This document shows positions 1 to 8,280 of a DNA stretch of 62,177 bases, one piece after another. Source of the stretch: Clostridiales bacterium UBA1316 (GTDB lineage: Bacteria > Bacillota > Clostridia > Oscillospirales > Oscillospiraceae); assembly GCA_002307055.1 (NCBI GenBank), contig DBTM01000002.1, positions 15,553-77,729 on the forward strand. Reading direction: 5' to 3'. Both the position numbers and the translations under genes were made by a program. The notes under the pieces were generated by a model. It saw nothing but the letters and a program-made list of their open reading frames with translations. It searched no databases and had not been told where the DNA came from. Position 1 is the first letter of the stretch. Each line of letters begins with the position of its first letter.

Positions 1-24
1 AAACGGCGGGCGATTGATAATCGG
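1..24. repeat. Dispersed intergenic repeat, first copy (partner at 688-711)
   Basis: The first 24 bases of the window recur perfectly at 688-711, inside a longer stretch of short palindromes. The copy here runs straight into the XRE-like reading frame and supplies its apparent TTG start. This suggests the window opens at the edge of a repeat module rather than in a normal promoter region. Confidence 0.75.
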
Positions 25-619
25 CAACCGTATCAGACGCTGCCGACAGCAGAAAGCATGGACGCAGGAGACGTTGGCTGAGGCGCTGTGTATCAGTCAC
101 CAAACGGTCAGCAAATGGGAAAACGGTTTACTTGCTCCCGATGTCAGCATTTTAGTCAAGCTCTCAAGCCTGTTTCAAGTTAGTATGGATTATCTGTGCG
201 GTACCGAAATGGGCGAGCAGGAAACGATTATCAATAATATCATAGAACGCATAAAATTGGATGATTGCCGAGATTATGACACACTCAAAAAGCTTAACGA
301 GCAGTTGAACCGGGAACTCGAAAAATTTCCGCTGAACGATATGCTGCTCAATCACCAGCTGCATCTGTTAAGGAACATGCATGACAGCAAAGGCTTCTTT
401 AGGAAATCTCGCTCGCCATTACCGCAGGAAAGGAAATATTGAAAAATACGAAAATCTTATTGCGTTCCAGAAAAGCTTTGAAGTGATATACGAATAAATA
501 TTCAGTGCGGTATTTTGCTGCGCAAGCTTGAGCATATCCGCTACGACGCGGTACGGGATACGGATCGTTTCAGAGCAGTTGTTGATACGCTGACGCGGTA
601 TGCAAAAAGCGCGATGTAA
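14..619 (+). pseudogene. XRE-family regulator, decayed (two frameshifts)
   Basis: The first frame (14 to about 395) encodes an XRE helix-turn-helix with the core SHQTVSKWENG and the usual following PDVSILVKLSSLF, ending in DYLCG. Such proteins are cytoplasmic one-component DNA-binding regulators. Near 395 the coding sense moves to another frame, reading GNLARHYRRKGNIEKYENLI and stopping at 495-497. It then returns to the first frame from about 500, reading LRKLEHIRYDAVRDTDRFRA and stopping at 617-619. Two compensating indels therefore break the C-terminal helical domain. The TTG start lies inside a dispersed repeat, so the original start may also be lost. The HTH part could still be made as a roughly 140-residue protein. 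Sequencing error is possible but less likely with two lesions. Confidence 0.65.
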
Positions 620-639
620 AAAACAGAGACGGGAATACG

Positions 640-765
640 AGGCCAACGGGGCGATGTGGGCATCGCCCCCTACGGAGAGCGGCGGATAAACGGCGGGCGA
701 TTGATAATCGGCCGCCGTCTGTATCACTTGGTGTAGGGGCGATTCGTGAATCACCCCTACGGTAT
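640..765. repeat. Intergenic palindromic repeat module
   Basis: This stretch holds two hairpins: GGGGCGATG/CATCGCCCC at 648-669 and an imperfect GTAGGGG...CCCCTAC hairpin at about 733-760. The second copy of the window-start repeat (688-711) lies between them. No coding potential is seen. It lies between the decayed XRE gene and the 3' end of the glycoside hydrolase and resembles the short dispersed repeats common in clostridial intergenic regions. Confidence 0.6.
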
Positions 766-809
766 TTTACGCGTATTAATTGTACTGCATTACGCAATAA
801 ATTGATCGG

Positions 810-2618
810 TTATGCCTCTTCGCTGAGGAGGCGGGCGATGATGGTGTAGGCGCAGGCGGGCCAGCTGCCGCCGTGGTAGGGCATTTCATTGCCCTTGATG
901 GGGTTGATGAGGAAGGGGTAGTTCTGGTCCTTCAGGGCGGTGCAGTAACGCTCGGCGATGAGCTTGCCGACGTCGCGTCTCGAGGATTCGAAGAGGCCGG
1001 TGCAGATATAGATCATGCCGGGCGGGACGATATTGCCGCGGCCGATGGACTTGCCGGACGGCTCAAAATAGTCGCTGCCGATGCGCTCGGAAGCAATGCC
1101 ATATTCGCATAAGAATTCGCCCTCGGCGGATAGGTCGGTTGCTATTTTGTCCACAATATGCTTCGGCAGACGGTCTCCGAGGATGATGGGCAGGAAATGG
1201 ACGAAGGAATCGGAAACGAGGTGTTCATGGGTAAACGGTACGAGGCCGACGAAGCGCTCGCCGTCCCACATCTGGGTCACGAGCTTATCAAGCAAATCGG
1301 TTGATTTTTTATACCAGGCTTTGATGACAGTTTGCGGCTTGCCGAGCAGCTTGGCGAGGTCGCCGACGGCTTCAAACAGCAGGACGAGATAAGCGGGAAT
1401 GTCCGGCGAGGCGACCTGCATGTGGTTCATAAATAAGGTACAGTCGTCAAAGCCGGTTTCATCGCCGTGCTCGATGGCGGGGATGCCGTCCCCGTCCTCG
1501 TCACGATAGGTCATGAACCAGTCGCCCCAGCGGCCGACGCCCTCGTATAAACGCTCGAGCTTATCGCGCGGAACTTCTTTGAGCAGATTGTGGTGCTTCA
1601 TGATCTGCTTGAGCGCCCAGCCGTGCATCGGGGGTTTGATGAACTGCGTCACGATGGACGCGTCGTCAAACAGGTCGGGCAGCGGCCCGACTGAGCTGGC
1701 TCGGTCGATTGGCCCGAGCAGGAGGTCGACAGCGATATCCATATGCTCCTGCAGGGCGACGGCGTTCTGGCACATCTGCCACTGCGAGGCAATAGCAGTG
1801 CCGATCATCAGTATCTGCGTATTGTTGACGGTGCCTGCCGGGTCAATCAGATACGACCAGAGCGTATATTCGGGATCCATGCGTCCGACTTCGAAAGGAG
1901 CGGTGAATTTCGGCATTTTTTTATAGAACATGTCCCAGTCGGCCTGCATGCTGGCTTTTGCTACGGCATAGGTGGGATAGGTATCGCGCACCCAGCCCGC
2001 GTGGGAGAATTCCTCCATGACGAGCGTGAATTTACCGTCCGGCCCAGCCTGGGTATCGCCTTGGATCTCAAAGCTCGAGAGCTTTTCCCAATCCCAACAG
2101 GCGTCAAACTCAAAGCCCGAGCCTTGGGTGCCCTTGAAGATAAATGAGCTCGTCCAGCGGAACGTCGCTTCCCACGCCGTATTTTGCACCTTGCCGTTTA
2201 CCAGTGCCTTGCGCGGCTTGACAATTTCGTGCTGCTCCATAATTTTTTCAAAACGCAAGCCCATATCCTTGTCGCCATCGGCGAGGAGCATGGCGGTACT
2301 CGCAAACGTGAAGCGGATATTGCCGCAGTGGGTAAGCAGGGTAAGCTCGGCGGGTTCAGCCTGAATGACGAACGGGATTTTTTGCCCTTTATAAGTTGGA
2401 AAAATGCTGATGAGCTTGTTGCCGTCCTTGGCGCGGCTGCTGCCGCCGTGGAGCGTCCCCAGATGGAGCGCGGCGGTGCCGTAACCGTTGGCTGTGACGA
2501 AAAGGCCGAACCAAGCGCCGCGGCGCTTGAAAACATTGCCGTCGATGCGGATGGACGACTTGATATCACGGAAATACGGGTCGGCTTTGACCTTACTGCT
2601 TTTCTTTTTATCTGCCAT
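810..2618 (-). CDS. Glycoside hydrolase, MGH1/GH63-like (alpha/alpha)6 fold
   Basis: The 602-residue product has no signal peptide and should be cytoplasmic. The central part shows DEDGDGIPAIEHGDETGFDD (about residues 373-392), which resembles the acidic DGDGLP...HGNDSGWDN motif of GH63 and mannosylglycerate-hydrolase-type (alpha/alpha)6 barrels. The end has YHGGSWPACAYTIIARLL, like the C-terminal glycine/tryptophan motif of these enzymes. I infer hydrolysis of an oligosaccharide taken up by the cell; the substrate cannot be read. The start is the ATG at 2616-2618, preceded by AAAGGA; an upstream in-frame ATG lacks a ribosome site. The gene stands alone, followed by a palindromic repeat module. 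A related toroid-fold glycosidase family is the alternative. Confidence 0.6.
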   Translation of the reverse strand: MADKKKSSKVKADPYFRDIKSSIRIDGNVFKRRGAWFGLFVTANGYGTAALHLGTLHGGSSRAKDGNKLISIFPTYKGQKIPFVIQAEPAELTLLTHCGNIRFTFASTAMLLADGDKDMGLRFEKIMEQHEIVKPRKALVNGKVQNTAWEATFRWTSSFIFKGTQGSGFEFDACWDWEKLSSFEIQGDTQAGPDGKFTLVMEEFSHAGWVRDTYPTYAVAKASMQADWDMFYKKMPKFTAPFEVGRMDPEYTLWSYLIDPAGTVNNTQILMIGTAIASQWQMCQNAVALQEHMDIAVDLLLGPIDRASSVGPLPDLFDDASIVTQFIKPPMHGWALKQIMKHHNLLKEVPRDKLERLYEGVGRWGDWFMTYRDEDGDGIPAIEHGDETGFDDCTLFMNHMQVASPDIPAYLVLLFEAVGDLAKLLGKPQTVIKAWYKKSTDLLDKLVTQMWDGERFVGLVPFTHEHLVSDSFVHFLPIILGDRLPKHIVDKIATDLSAEGEFLCEYGIASERIGSDYFEPSGKSIGRGNIVPPGMIYICTGLFESSRRDVGKLIAERYCTALKDQNYPFLINPIKGNEMPYHGGSWPACAYTIIARLLSEEA

Positions 2619-2767
2619 TTTTATTACCATTCCTTTCAGCAATAGCTGCTTATATGCGCGCATTTGTTTGCAGCTATCATATCACGCTTATCGTTGTAAT
2701 GGCAATGCATGGGAGGAAAAACTTCAGGTATAAATTACTGATGCCGGCAGCCAATCGGCCAACGGCG

Positions 2768-2796
2768 GGAAGGCAAGGGCAGAGCCCTTGCCTTCC
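2768..2796. repeat. Palindromic repeat, GGAAGGCAAGGGC hairpin
   Basis: A perfect 13-bp stem with a three-base loop. A shorter copy of the same hairpin occurs at 5812-5832, also downstream of a copy of the ACCATCTGC hairpin. The 441-bp gap 2619-3059 contains this element, the terminator below and repeat-like sequence at about 2850-2885; no gene is seen in it. Confidence 0.7.
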
Positions 2797-2938
2797 AATA
2801 GGTAACAAGTTATTTACATCATATGAATTGCGGTGGGCCGTTTATGTCCAGCAGCAAGACACAGAACCATCCCCCGTCTTATTTTCGGCAAAAATGAATT
2901 CGGTTGCATAGAATTATAAATACTTATGGGTAAAAAGA

Positions 2939-2978
2939 AAACCATCTGCTGATAAATTGCATTATCAGCAGATGGTTT
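2939..2978 (-). terminator. Rho-independent terminator for the SGNH hydrolase gene
   Basis: A perfect 17-bp stem (arms 2939-2955 and 2962-2978) with a 6-base loop. On the minus strand it is followed by TTTTCTTTTT. It lies about 80 bases after the stop codon of the SGNH hydrolase gene. The hairpin and its flank recur at 5753-5788, so this terminator belongs to a dispersed repeat. Confidence 0.75.
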
Positions 2979-3059
2979 CTGTGCCGGTATACTGGCGGGG
3001 AAACGAGGTGGTGGATGGTATACTATTGTATGAACGAGATGCAGTTCTGTCCCCTGTTT

Positions 3060-4733
3060 TTATTTTGTATATCCCGTTGATGTATCAATCTTGACTGTCT
3101 TGGTTGTATCGTCCCAGCCGACGCCGAAGTTGAAGGTCTGGCCTAAATCGCGGAGTCTGAAATAGTTATTCTGGCCGATTGTGTATGCGGTGAAGGCGGT
3201 GAGCTTGCCATCAAGATAAATTGAGGCGGTCGACAGGGTTGCTGTCTTTGTTCCGGAACCTTTGCCGGCCATTTCAGTGCCGTCGGCTTGATACGCTGTA
3301 TTGCTCGTGAGGCTGATGGCATTTTTTGCGCCGTCCCAGCCGACGCCGAACTGTTTCGGCGTACCGTTAAGCTTATACGCAATGTCGCGGAGCTTGAAGT
3401 AGGTTTCTTGATTAATAACGTAGGAATCAAAAGAAACAGCGACACCGTTGAGCGTGACTGTTGCAAAATTGGATACAGCCTGCTGCGTGGCAGCGGTCGG
3501 TGTGGGTGACGGCGACGTTGACGCCGCGCTGTCTGCTGTGATATAAGACGTCAGTGCCTGCTCAAATTTCGGGCCCCAGAGTTTTTTATAGCCTTCGGCT
3601 TTTGGGTGTACGCCGTCTGACATATATGTTTTCCATTGATCGTTATTATACATTGCCTTTAAAGCGGTGTCGTTATAGAGGTCGATGACATGAATGCCCC
3701 ATTTTTTTTGTACATCGAGCAGGGCTTGCACCGTTTTGCCGTATGCCGTACCGTCATTACTATAAGTACTCTTGTCGTAGTACATCCCGGTAAAGAAGAC
3801 AACGGGACATTTCCAGGTCTGCTGGACGTATGCGATAATGTACTCAAGTCCACCGTATATCGTTTTTGTGTCGAAGTCACCGATATTTTTGCTGCTGCTC
3901 AGCGTTCCGAACGACTTATTCAGTGCCGCGTCATTTGTTGAAAGCTGGACTATAAAATAATCCGGATGGATGTCTGTTGGTATCTGCTTCATTCTGGATA
4001 TATACGAGGTGGTGCTTTCATCAACGAGGGTTGTACCCGGAACACAATATTTATAGCTTTTAAGAGCCTTGTGCGCCTCTTCGAGATAATCCGCCACGGA
4101 ATAGCCCTGAGCCATCTGCCCATAGGCCACCGAAGAACCCAGCCAAATAAGCTGAAGGCCGGAAAGCGGATCGGAAGCATCCTTGGCTTGTTCGGCGGGA
4201 ATCACGCCGTCATATCCGACAGCCACTTTGCCGCCTGCCTGATACAGGAGAATATCTCCGATGTACGGCTGATACGACGTCGTCCCAAAGCCAAAGCCCG
4301 GGAGCGCCGCTACCGTGATTGTATCGCCGGATTTTAATGCCGTATCCTTCAGGCAGAGGAAGACGCCTTTGCTGTAAAGGTCGGATTTATCGGTTTTGCA
4401 CCAGGAATACTCTATAATCGGGATAATTTCTTTGCCGTCGCTGACCTTGATGCTGAACGGCGTCGTACCATAACCCATGGTCTGCTTGGAGACCTCCAGA
4501 TAGACATCATAGGTACCTCTGACATCCTTACCCGCCGTATAAATCACTTTTGTGGAGCCGGCGGTTAGGTTGATGATATACCCGGTGGTTTTGTCGTATG
4601 TACCGCCTGTGACCGCAGCCCCGGCGTTGTCGAGCGTGAGGTGCGTGTCTGCCGCGCCTGCTTTTACTAAGCACAGCCCTAACAGGAGCACCATGACCAG
4701 CAATAATGGGACGATCTTTCTAAGATTCCGCAT
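3060..4733 (-). CDS. Secreted SGNH/GDSL hydrolase with two stalk domains
   Basis: A signal peptide (MRNLRKIVPLLLVMVLLLGL, then cleavage near AGAAD) indicates export. After a beta-rich N-terminal module comes an SGNH hydrolase domain: block I LGSSVAYG with the nucleophile Ser, block III STND with the oxyanion Asn, and block V DGVHP with the catalytic Asp and His. A Ser/Thr/Pro linker leads to two copy-like modules (YFKLRDIAYKLNG...FGVGWD and YFRLRDLGQTFN...FGVGWDD) typical of copper-amine-oxidase-like stalk domains, probably for wall attachment. The likely role is deacetylation of an extracellular polysaccharide; the substrate is unknown. The start is the ATG at 4731-4733 with GGAGG eight bases upstream. 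The gene is divergent from a LysR regulator, which probably controls it. Confidence 0.8.
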   Translation of the reverse strand: MRNLRKIVPLLLVMVLLLGLCLVKAGAADTHLTLDNAGAAVTGGTYDKTTGYIINLTAGSTKVIYTAGKDVRGTYDVYLEVSKQTMGYGTTPFSIKVSDGKEIIPIIEYSWCKTDKSDLYSKGVFLCLKDTALKSGDTITVAALPGFGFGTTSYQPYIGDILLYQAGGKVAVGYDGVIPAEQAKDASDPLSGLQLIWLGSSVAYGQMAQGYSVADYLEEAHKALKSYKYCVPGTTLVDESTTSYISRMKQIPTDIHPDYFIVQLSTNDAALNKSFGTLSSSKNIGDFDTKTIYGGLEYIIAYVQQTWKCPVVFFTGMYYDKSTYSNDGTAYGKTVQALLDVQKKWGIHVIDLYNDTALKAMYNNDQWKTYMSDGVHPKAEGYKKLWGPKFEQALTSYITADSAASTSPSPTPTAATQQAVSNFATVTLNGVAVSFDSYVINQETYFKLRDIAYKLNGTPKQFGVGWDGAKNAISLTSNTAYQADGTEMAGKGSGTKTATLSTASIYLDGKLTAFTAYTIGQNNYFRLRDLGQTFNFGVGWDDTTKTVKIDTSTGYTK

Positions 4734-4763
4734 ATTATTTTCCTCCATTCTCTGTTTATTGAA

Positions 4764-4801
4764 ATCTTAGCATTGACTGTATTTTCCGTCCAATATATAA
4801 T
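4764..4801. promoter_or_regulatory. Overlapping divergent promoters, SGNH hydrolase / LysR regulator
   Basis: On the plus strand, TTGACT (4773-4778), 17 bases and TATAAT (4796-4801) face the LysR gene. On the minus strand, TTGGAC (4788-4793), 18 bases and TAAGAT (4764-4769) face the hydrolase. The two promoters overlap face to face, so polymerase should not occupy both at once. Confidence 0.6.
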
Positions 4802-4846
4802 TCTGATATGCTATATAACGTTAACATTATGAGTGAGGCGAAAAGA

Positions 4847-5701
4847 GTGGAGTTACTTCAATTGAAATACTTTGAGACTGTGGCGAAGTACGAAAATATG
4901 ACAGCCGCATCAAGGGAACTTTGTGTCGCGCAGCCGGCAATCAGCCAGAGCATTGCACGGCTTGAGGAGGACCTCGGCGTCGAGCTGTTTACGCGCGAGG
5001 GCAGGAGAATCAAGCTCAACGCCTGCGGGAAGCACCTGAACAGCCGAATTTCTTCTATTCTGACCTCGCTTGATAATGTCAGGCTTGAATTGACGGAAAT
5101 TGCCGATAAGTCCGGCTCTACCATCGGACTCAAGGTTCTCTCCGCCTCAACGCTGCTGCCGCATATGCTGTCGGGTTTCCAGCATATTTTCCCGCAGATC
5201 CGCTTCAGGCTGATACAAAATCCCACGGAGACAAAATACGATTTATGCATCAATTCAACAGCCTCCTTGAAAAACAAACGGGATACCGTACTGCTGGATG
5301 AGGAAATTCTCCTTGCTGTTCCCCGGGATTATCCCTGTCAGGCAGAGTGTTCTATTCTGCTGGCAAGCTTAAAGGAGGAGGGCTTTATCAGCCTGAGAAA
5401 AGGCATTACCTTTCGGACCATCATGGATGAATACTGCGACTGTATTCAGTTTTCCCCGAAAATTATCTTTGAAAGCGATTCTCCGGCCACGGTCCGGGGA
5501 TTAATCGGCGCAGGCGTCGGCATCGCCTTCTGGCCGTCAATATCGTGGGGCTCTCTGGCGGAGGACAAAGTAAAAGCCCTGCATATATCTGATTTATGCG
5601 CCAGACGCGTCGTGACGTTATCGGCGCCTGAGGGAAAAGTTATGTCAAAGGCGGCGGCGGTATTTGCCTCTTATGCCGTTGATTTTTTCAAGAACCTTTG
5701 A
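4847..5701 (+). CDS. LysR-family transcriptional regulator
   Basis: The N-terminal winged HTH reads LQLKYFETVAKYENMTAASR followed by LCVAQPAISQSIARLEEDLG and LFTREGRRIKLNACG, the standard LysR DNA-binding domain. The rest (about residues 85-280) matches a periplasmic-binding-fold effector domain in length and pattern, including FISLRKGITFR and GLIGAGVGIAFWPS. The start is most likely the GTG at 4847 behind GAGG; an upstream ATG at 4808 lies only a few bases after the -10 box and has no ribosome site. The product (284 residues) is usual for the family. Its divergent position and overlapping promoter point to the SGNH hydrolase as target. The effector is unknown. Confidence 0.9.
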   Translation: MELLQLKYFETVAKYENMTAASRELCVAQPAISQSIARLEEDLGVELFTREGRRIKLNACGKHLNSRISSILTSLDNVRLELTEIADKSGSTIGLKVLSASTLLPHMLSGFQHIFPQIRFRLIQNPTETKYDLCINSTASLKNKRDTVLLDEEILLAVPRDYPCQAECSILLASLKEEGFISLRKGITFRTIMDEYCDCIQFSPKIIFESDSPATVRGLIGAGVGIAFWPSISWGSLAEDKVKALHISDLCARRVVTLSAPEGKVMSKAAAVFASYAVDFFKNL

Positions 5702-5752
5702 GGCGGGGGCATTCGACGGCATAAAAACTATTAATGCTTCCGGTAAAAGAAG

Positions 5753-5788
5753 ACCATCTGCAGAGAAATTACTTCATCAGCAGATGGT
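5753..5788. terminator. Bidirectional terminator hairpin within a dispersed repeat
   Basis: ACCATCTGC (5753-5761) pairs with GCAGATGGT (5780-5788). It is followed by TTTTG on the plus strand and by CTTCTTTT on the minus strand. It sits between the convergent LysR gene and XRE regulator and is a diverged copy of the 2939-2978 hairpin. Confidence 0.6.
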
Positions 5789-5789
5789 T

Positions 5790-5950
5790 TTGTGCCGGTA
5801 TACAGCGGGAAGGCAAGGGCAGAGCCCTTGCCCTACAAGGTAGTGGATAGGGTGCTATTCGATTAACGAGACACAGAACGAGTCATGCCCGAAAAAGGGC
5901 ACACACAATAGATGAAACCGATGCCAGTTTCACGCTAACCGTCCCCTGTC
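5790..5950. repeat. Mosaic of short dispersed repeats
   Basis: It contains TGTGCCGGTATAC (shared with 2980-2995), the GGCAAGGGC/GCCCTTGCC hairpin (5812-5832), and at its right end a GTTTCACGCTAACCGTCCCCTG segment shared with the hairpin family at 35692-35747. The last segment abuts the stop codon of the next gene. No coding sequence is seen. Confidence 0.6.
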
Positions 5951-7297
5951 TTACAGCTTCGAAATACGGGCTTGGATTTCGGTTTGCTGCGGGTCGGGCT
6001 CTGAGCGGGCGTGCTGCTTGAGCAAGGCCTCGACTTCGGCGAAGCGCGCGTCGCTGCGCAGCGGGTCATACAAGCTGGTACCGAGCTCTTCGAGGGTTCC
6101 GGCGCTGTTGTTCGGTGCCATAGAATAGCTGAAGCCCACGCCGGTGTTAACTGCATTAAGATGGCCGAGCAATAAGGATGAGGATATCGGCATTAAGAGA
6201 GCCGCCCTTGTCTCGGGGTCAAGGTGCTCGAGGGCGAGCGACCGGACATTGGGCGGCCATTCCGGTATGTTTTTCGTGATGCTCCTGATTTCTTCCTGAA
6301 ACCGCCCGACTGCGATATTTGCTGAAGTACCCGTGTCAAACCGCACCGCATAATGCGCTGACTTTTGCAAAGCACGCATCGCGCACTCAGTATCGCCGAG
6401 AGAGAGCGCGAGACGCAGTATCTGCTCTGTGTTCTGCTGAGCCCATAATAAGAAGAAGCCGGTGTAATCGTCACCAAACACGAGGTCGAATAGCTGGGTA
6501 CCCATATCGAGGATGCGGATACGCTCAACGGGGGTATAGGACCATTCTTCTTCGCCGGGCAAGGCTTCATGGGTGATATTTTCACCGGGCTCGTATTCTT
6601 TAATCGCCAGCCGGCCGGTCATTAAAAGCAATGTCGAGGTGAGGTGCATAAACGCTGTCTGAACTGAGAAAACGAGGTCATTCCCGCGGGCGAAATCCGG
6701 TGTTCTGCAATCAATATTATTATTGAGTAGATTTTGATTTGGGCGCGAGTTTAGCTTCTGGAGTTTTTCCCGCTCACCAAGGTCGTAATAAAGCGCCTGC
6801 AGGTTGTGCTCGGCGTTCCACTGAGTTTGCTGTTCGATGCAGTATTCAAGGACATACTCGTAAAGCGCGGCGGCTTCACGCAGGTATTCCAGACGCTTTT
6901 CGCTGCTGCCGCCGTTCTGGAGCGTGACCATAGCCATGTTTTGATATAGCGCGGCGAGCATTACGCGCAGTGCGTATACCGTCGGATTGTCCGCAATGGC
7001 TTCGCGCATGAGTGCAGTAGCTTCGTCATATTTCTGCTCCCCGAATGCCAGCTGACGAGCCTGATTGTCTATTTCCATGAGCTTTGAAAGATCGGGCTGT
7101 TTGTCTGTGCCGAGCAGTGCGTCAATTGTCACATGAAAGCGCGCGGCGATGGCAGGCAGCAGGGTTATTTCGGGATAGCCGTCCCCGCACTCCCATTTGC
7201 TCACCGCTTGACCCGTCACGTTGAGGTACGCCGCAAGCTCCTCCTGTGTGAGGTCCGCGTCCTTGCGAAGCTGTCTGAGCTTGTTGCCGAAATCCAT
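5951..7297 (-). CDS. XRE-family regulator with C-terminal helical repeats
   Basis: The 448-residue protein starts with an XRE HTH (FGNKLRQLRKDADLTQEELA, then VTGQAVSKWECGDGYPEITL) and TIDALLG. A long alpha-helical region follows, including a TPR-like stretch (ARQLAFGEQKYDEATALMRE...YALRVMLAALY), so it is probably a cytoplasmic one-component regulator. The ATG at 7295-7297 has GGAGG upstream; a 62-residue extension further upstream is excluded because the gene's promoter lies within it. It follows the rhamnose genes on the same strand but has its own promoter at 7331-7359, so a role in rhamnose control is possible but unproven. Its target is unknown. Confidence 0.8.
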   Translation of the reverse strand: MDFGNKLRQLRKDADLTQEELAAYLNVTGQAVSKWECGDGYPEITLLPAIAARFHVTIDALLGTDKQPDLSKLMEIDNQARQLAFGEQKYDEATALMREAIADNPTVYALRVMLAALYQNMAMVTLQNGGSSEKRLEYLREAAALYEYVLEYCIEQQTQWNAEHNLQALYYDLGEREKLQKLNSRPNQNLLNNNIDCRTPDFARGNDLVFSVQTAFMHLTSTLLLMTGRLAIKEYEPGENITHEALPGEEEWSYTPVERIRILDMGTQLFDLVFGDDYTGFFLLWAQQNTEQILRLALSLGDTECAMRALQKSAHYAVRFDTGTSANIAVGRFQEEIRSITKNIPEWPPNVRSLALEHLDPETRAALLMPISSSLLLGHLNAVNTGVGFSYSMAPNNSAGTLEELGTSLYDPLRSDARFAEVEALLKQHARSEPDPQQTEIQARISKL

Positions 7298-7330
7298 GAT
7301 GGCACCTCCAATATACATATTTCTGTATAA

Positions 7331-7359
7331 AATATATGCCGCGGTACCTGAGCCGTCAA
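7331..7359 (-). promoter_or_regulatory. Promoter of the XRE/TPR regulator
   Basis: On the minus strand TTGACG (7354-7359) is separated by 17 bases from TATATT (7331-7336), about 35 bases before the start codon. This supports the start chosen for the regulator. Confidence 0.6.
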
Positions 7360-7378
7360 TGCACGCGTGTTTGTACAG

Positions 7379-7399
7379 AATCCAACGAATCGTTGGATT
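7379..7399. promoter_or_regulatory. 21-bp perfect palindrome after rhaD
   Basis: AATCCAACGA and TCGTTGGATT flank a single central base, just 3' of the rhaD stop and 20 bases upstream of the -35 box of the XRE promoter. There is no T-run and almost no loop, so an operator is more likely than a terminator. Confidence 0.45.
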
Positions 7400-7401
7400 T
7401 A

Positions 7402-8232
7402 TTATGCTTCGTCTAAAAACGCTTCGTTCAGGGTCACGTTGAAGGCTTTGGCGACGGCGCGGAGCTCGGCGTCGGTGATGCATTGGCGCAGGCCTGAGCC
7501 GCAGGAGAGCGCTTTGATGTAAATTTCGGCGCTCTTTTCTATCGTGTGCATGAGGCCGAAGGCGGTGTCAAAATCAATACCGGAGCAGAAGGAGCCGTGG
7601 TGCGCCCAGATGAGCGCGTCGAACTGACGCATCAGGACGCTTGAGGCTTGGGCGATCTCCGCGCCGCCCGGCACCATCCATGGGATAACGCCGACGCCTG
7701 CCGGGAACACGACGGGGCACTCGGTCATGCTCTTCCAAAGGACACGGCTGAAGTCCCGCGCGGTCAGCGGCAGCACGAAGGTCAGCGCAATAACATTTGG
7801 CGTATGGGCGTGATAAATCACGCGGTTTGTGCCGCCTGTTGCGGCCTTCTTCACCGAATGATTCAGGATATGGCTTGGGAATTCGCTGGTGGGGACGCCG
7901 CCGTGCGTTAAGCCCCAGACAATCCGGTAGCCGTCGCCGGCACCGTTTATTTCGGTGATGCAGAGGCTGTCCTCCGGGCGCAGCGCGGCATTGCGCATGA
8001 ACTTGCCGCTGCCTGTGGATATGAAGTATTCGCCCGCGAGATTCTCGGCTGTGACGCCGATTGGTTTCCATTCGCGCGGGGTCTGATTAAAAAACGGACG
8101 GCACTGCGCCGCTTCGTCCGCCGTCATCCGATACGTCAGATTCCCACCGTTGCGCTCATGCCAGCCCATACGCCAGCCGTCGTCACACAAGCGGATAAAA
8201 CCCTGCATAACGTCGATATCTGTGATTTGCAT
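7402..8232 (-). CDS. rhaD: Rhamnulose-1-phosphate aldolase
   Basis: This class II aldolase splits L-rhamnulose 1-phosphate into dihydroxyacetone phosphate and L-lactaldehyde in the cytoplasm. The 276-residue sequence carries the zinc site seen in E. coli RhaD at the same positions: E117 in SEFPSH, H141 and H143 in YHAHTPN, and H212 in WAHHGSF. The glycine-rich phosphate site ISTGSGKFMR is also present. The start has AAAGGAG upstream. It is the last gene of the rhamnose block, 48 bases after rhaA. Confidence 0.95.
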   Translation of the reverse strand: MQITDIDVMQGFIRLCDDGWRMGWHERNGGNLTYRMTADEAAQCRPFFNQTPREWKPIGVTAENLAGEYFISTGSGKFMRNAALRPEDSLCITEINGAGDGYRIVWGLTHGGVPTSEFPSHILNHSVKKAATGGTNRVIYHAHTPNVIALTFVLPLTARDFSRVLWKSMTECPVVFPAGVGVIPWMVPGGAEIAQASSVLMRQFDALIWAHHGSFCSGIDFDTAFGLMHTIEKSAEIYIKALSCGSGLRQCITDAELRAVAKAFNVTLNEAFLDEA

Positions 8233-8280
8233 AATATACTTTCTCCTTTGGTAATATTGAAAGCTTGGAGGGTACCGGTG

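Noticed and set aside
7298..7483. Arginine-rich 62-residue extension of the 5951 regulator
   Set aside because: It overlaps the promoter at 7331-7359 and the end of rhaD. The HTH starts normally at the ATG with GGAGG.
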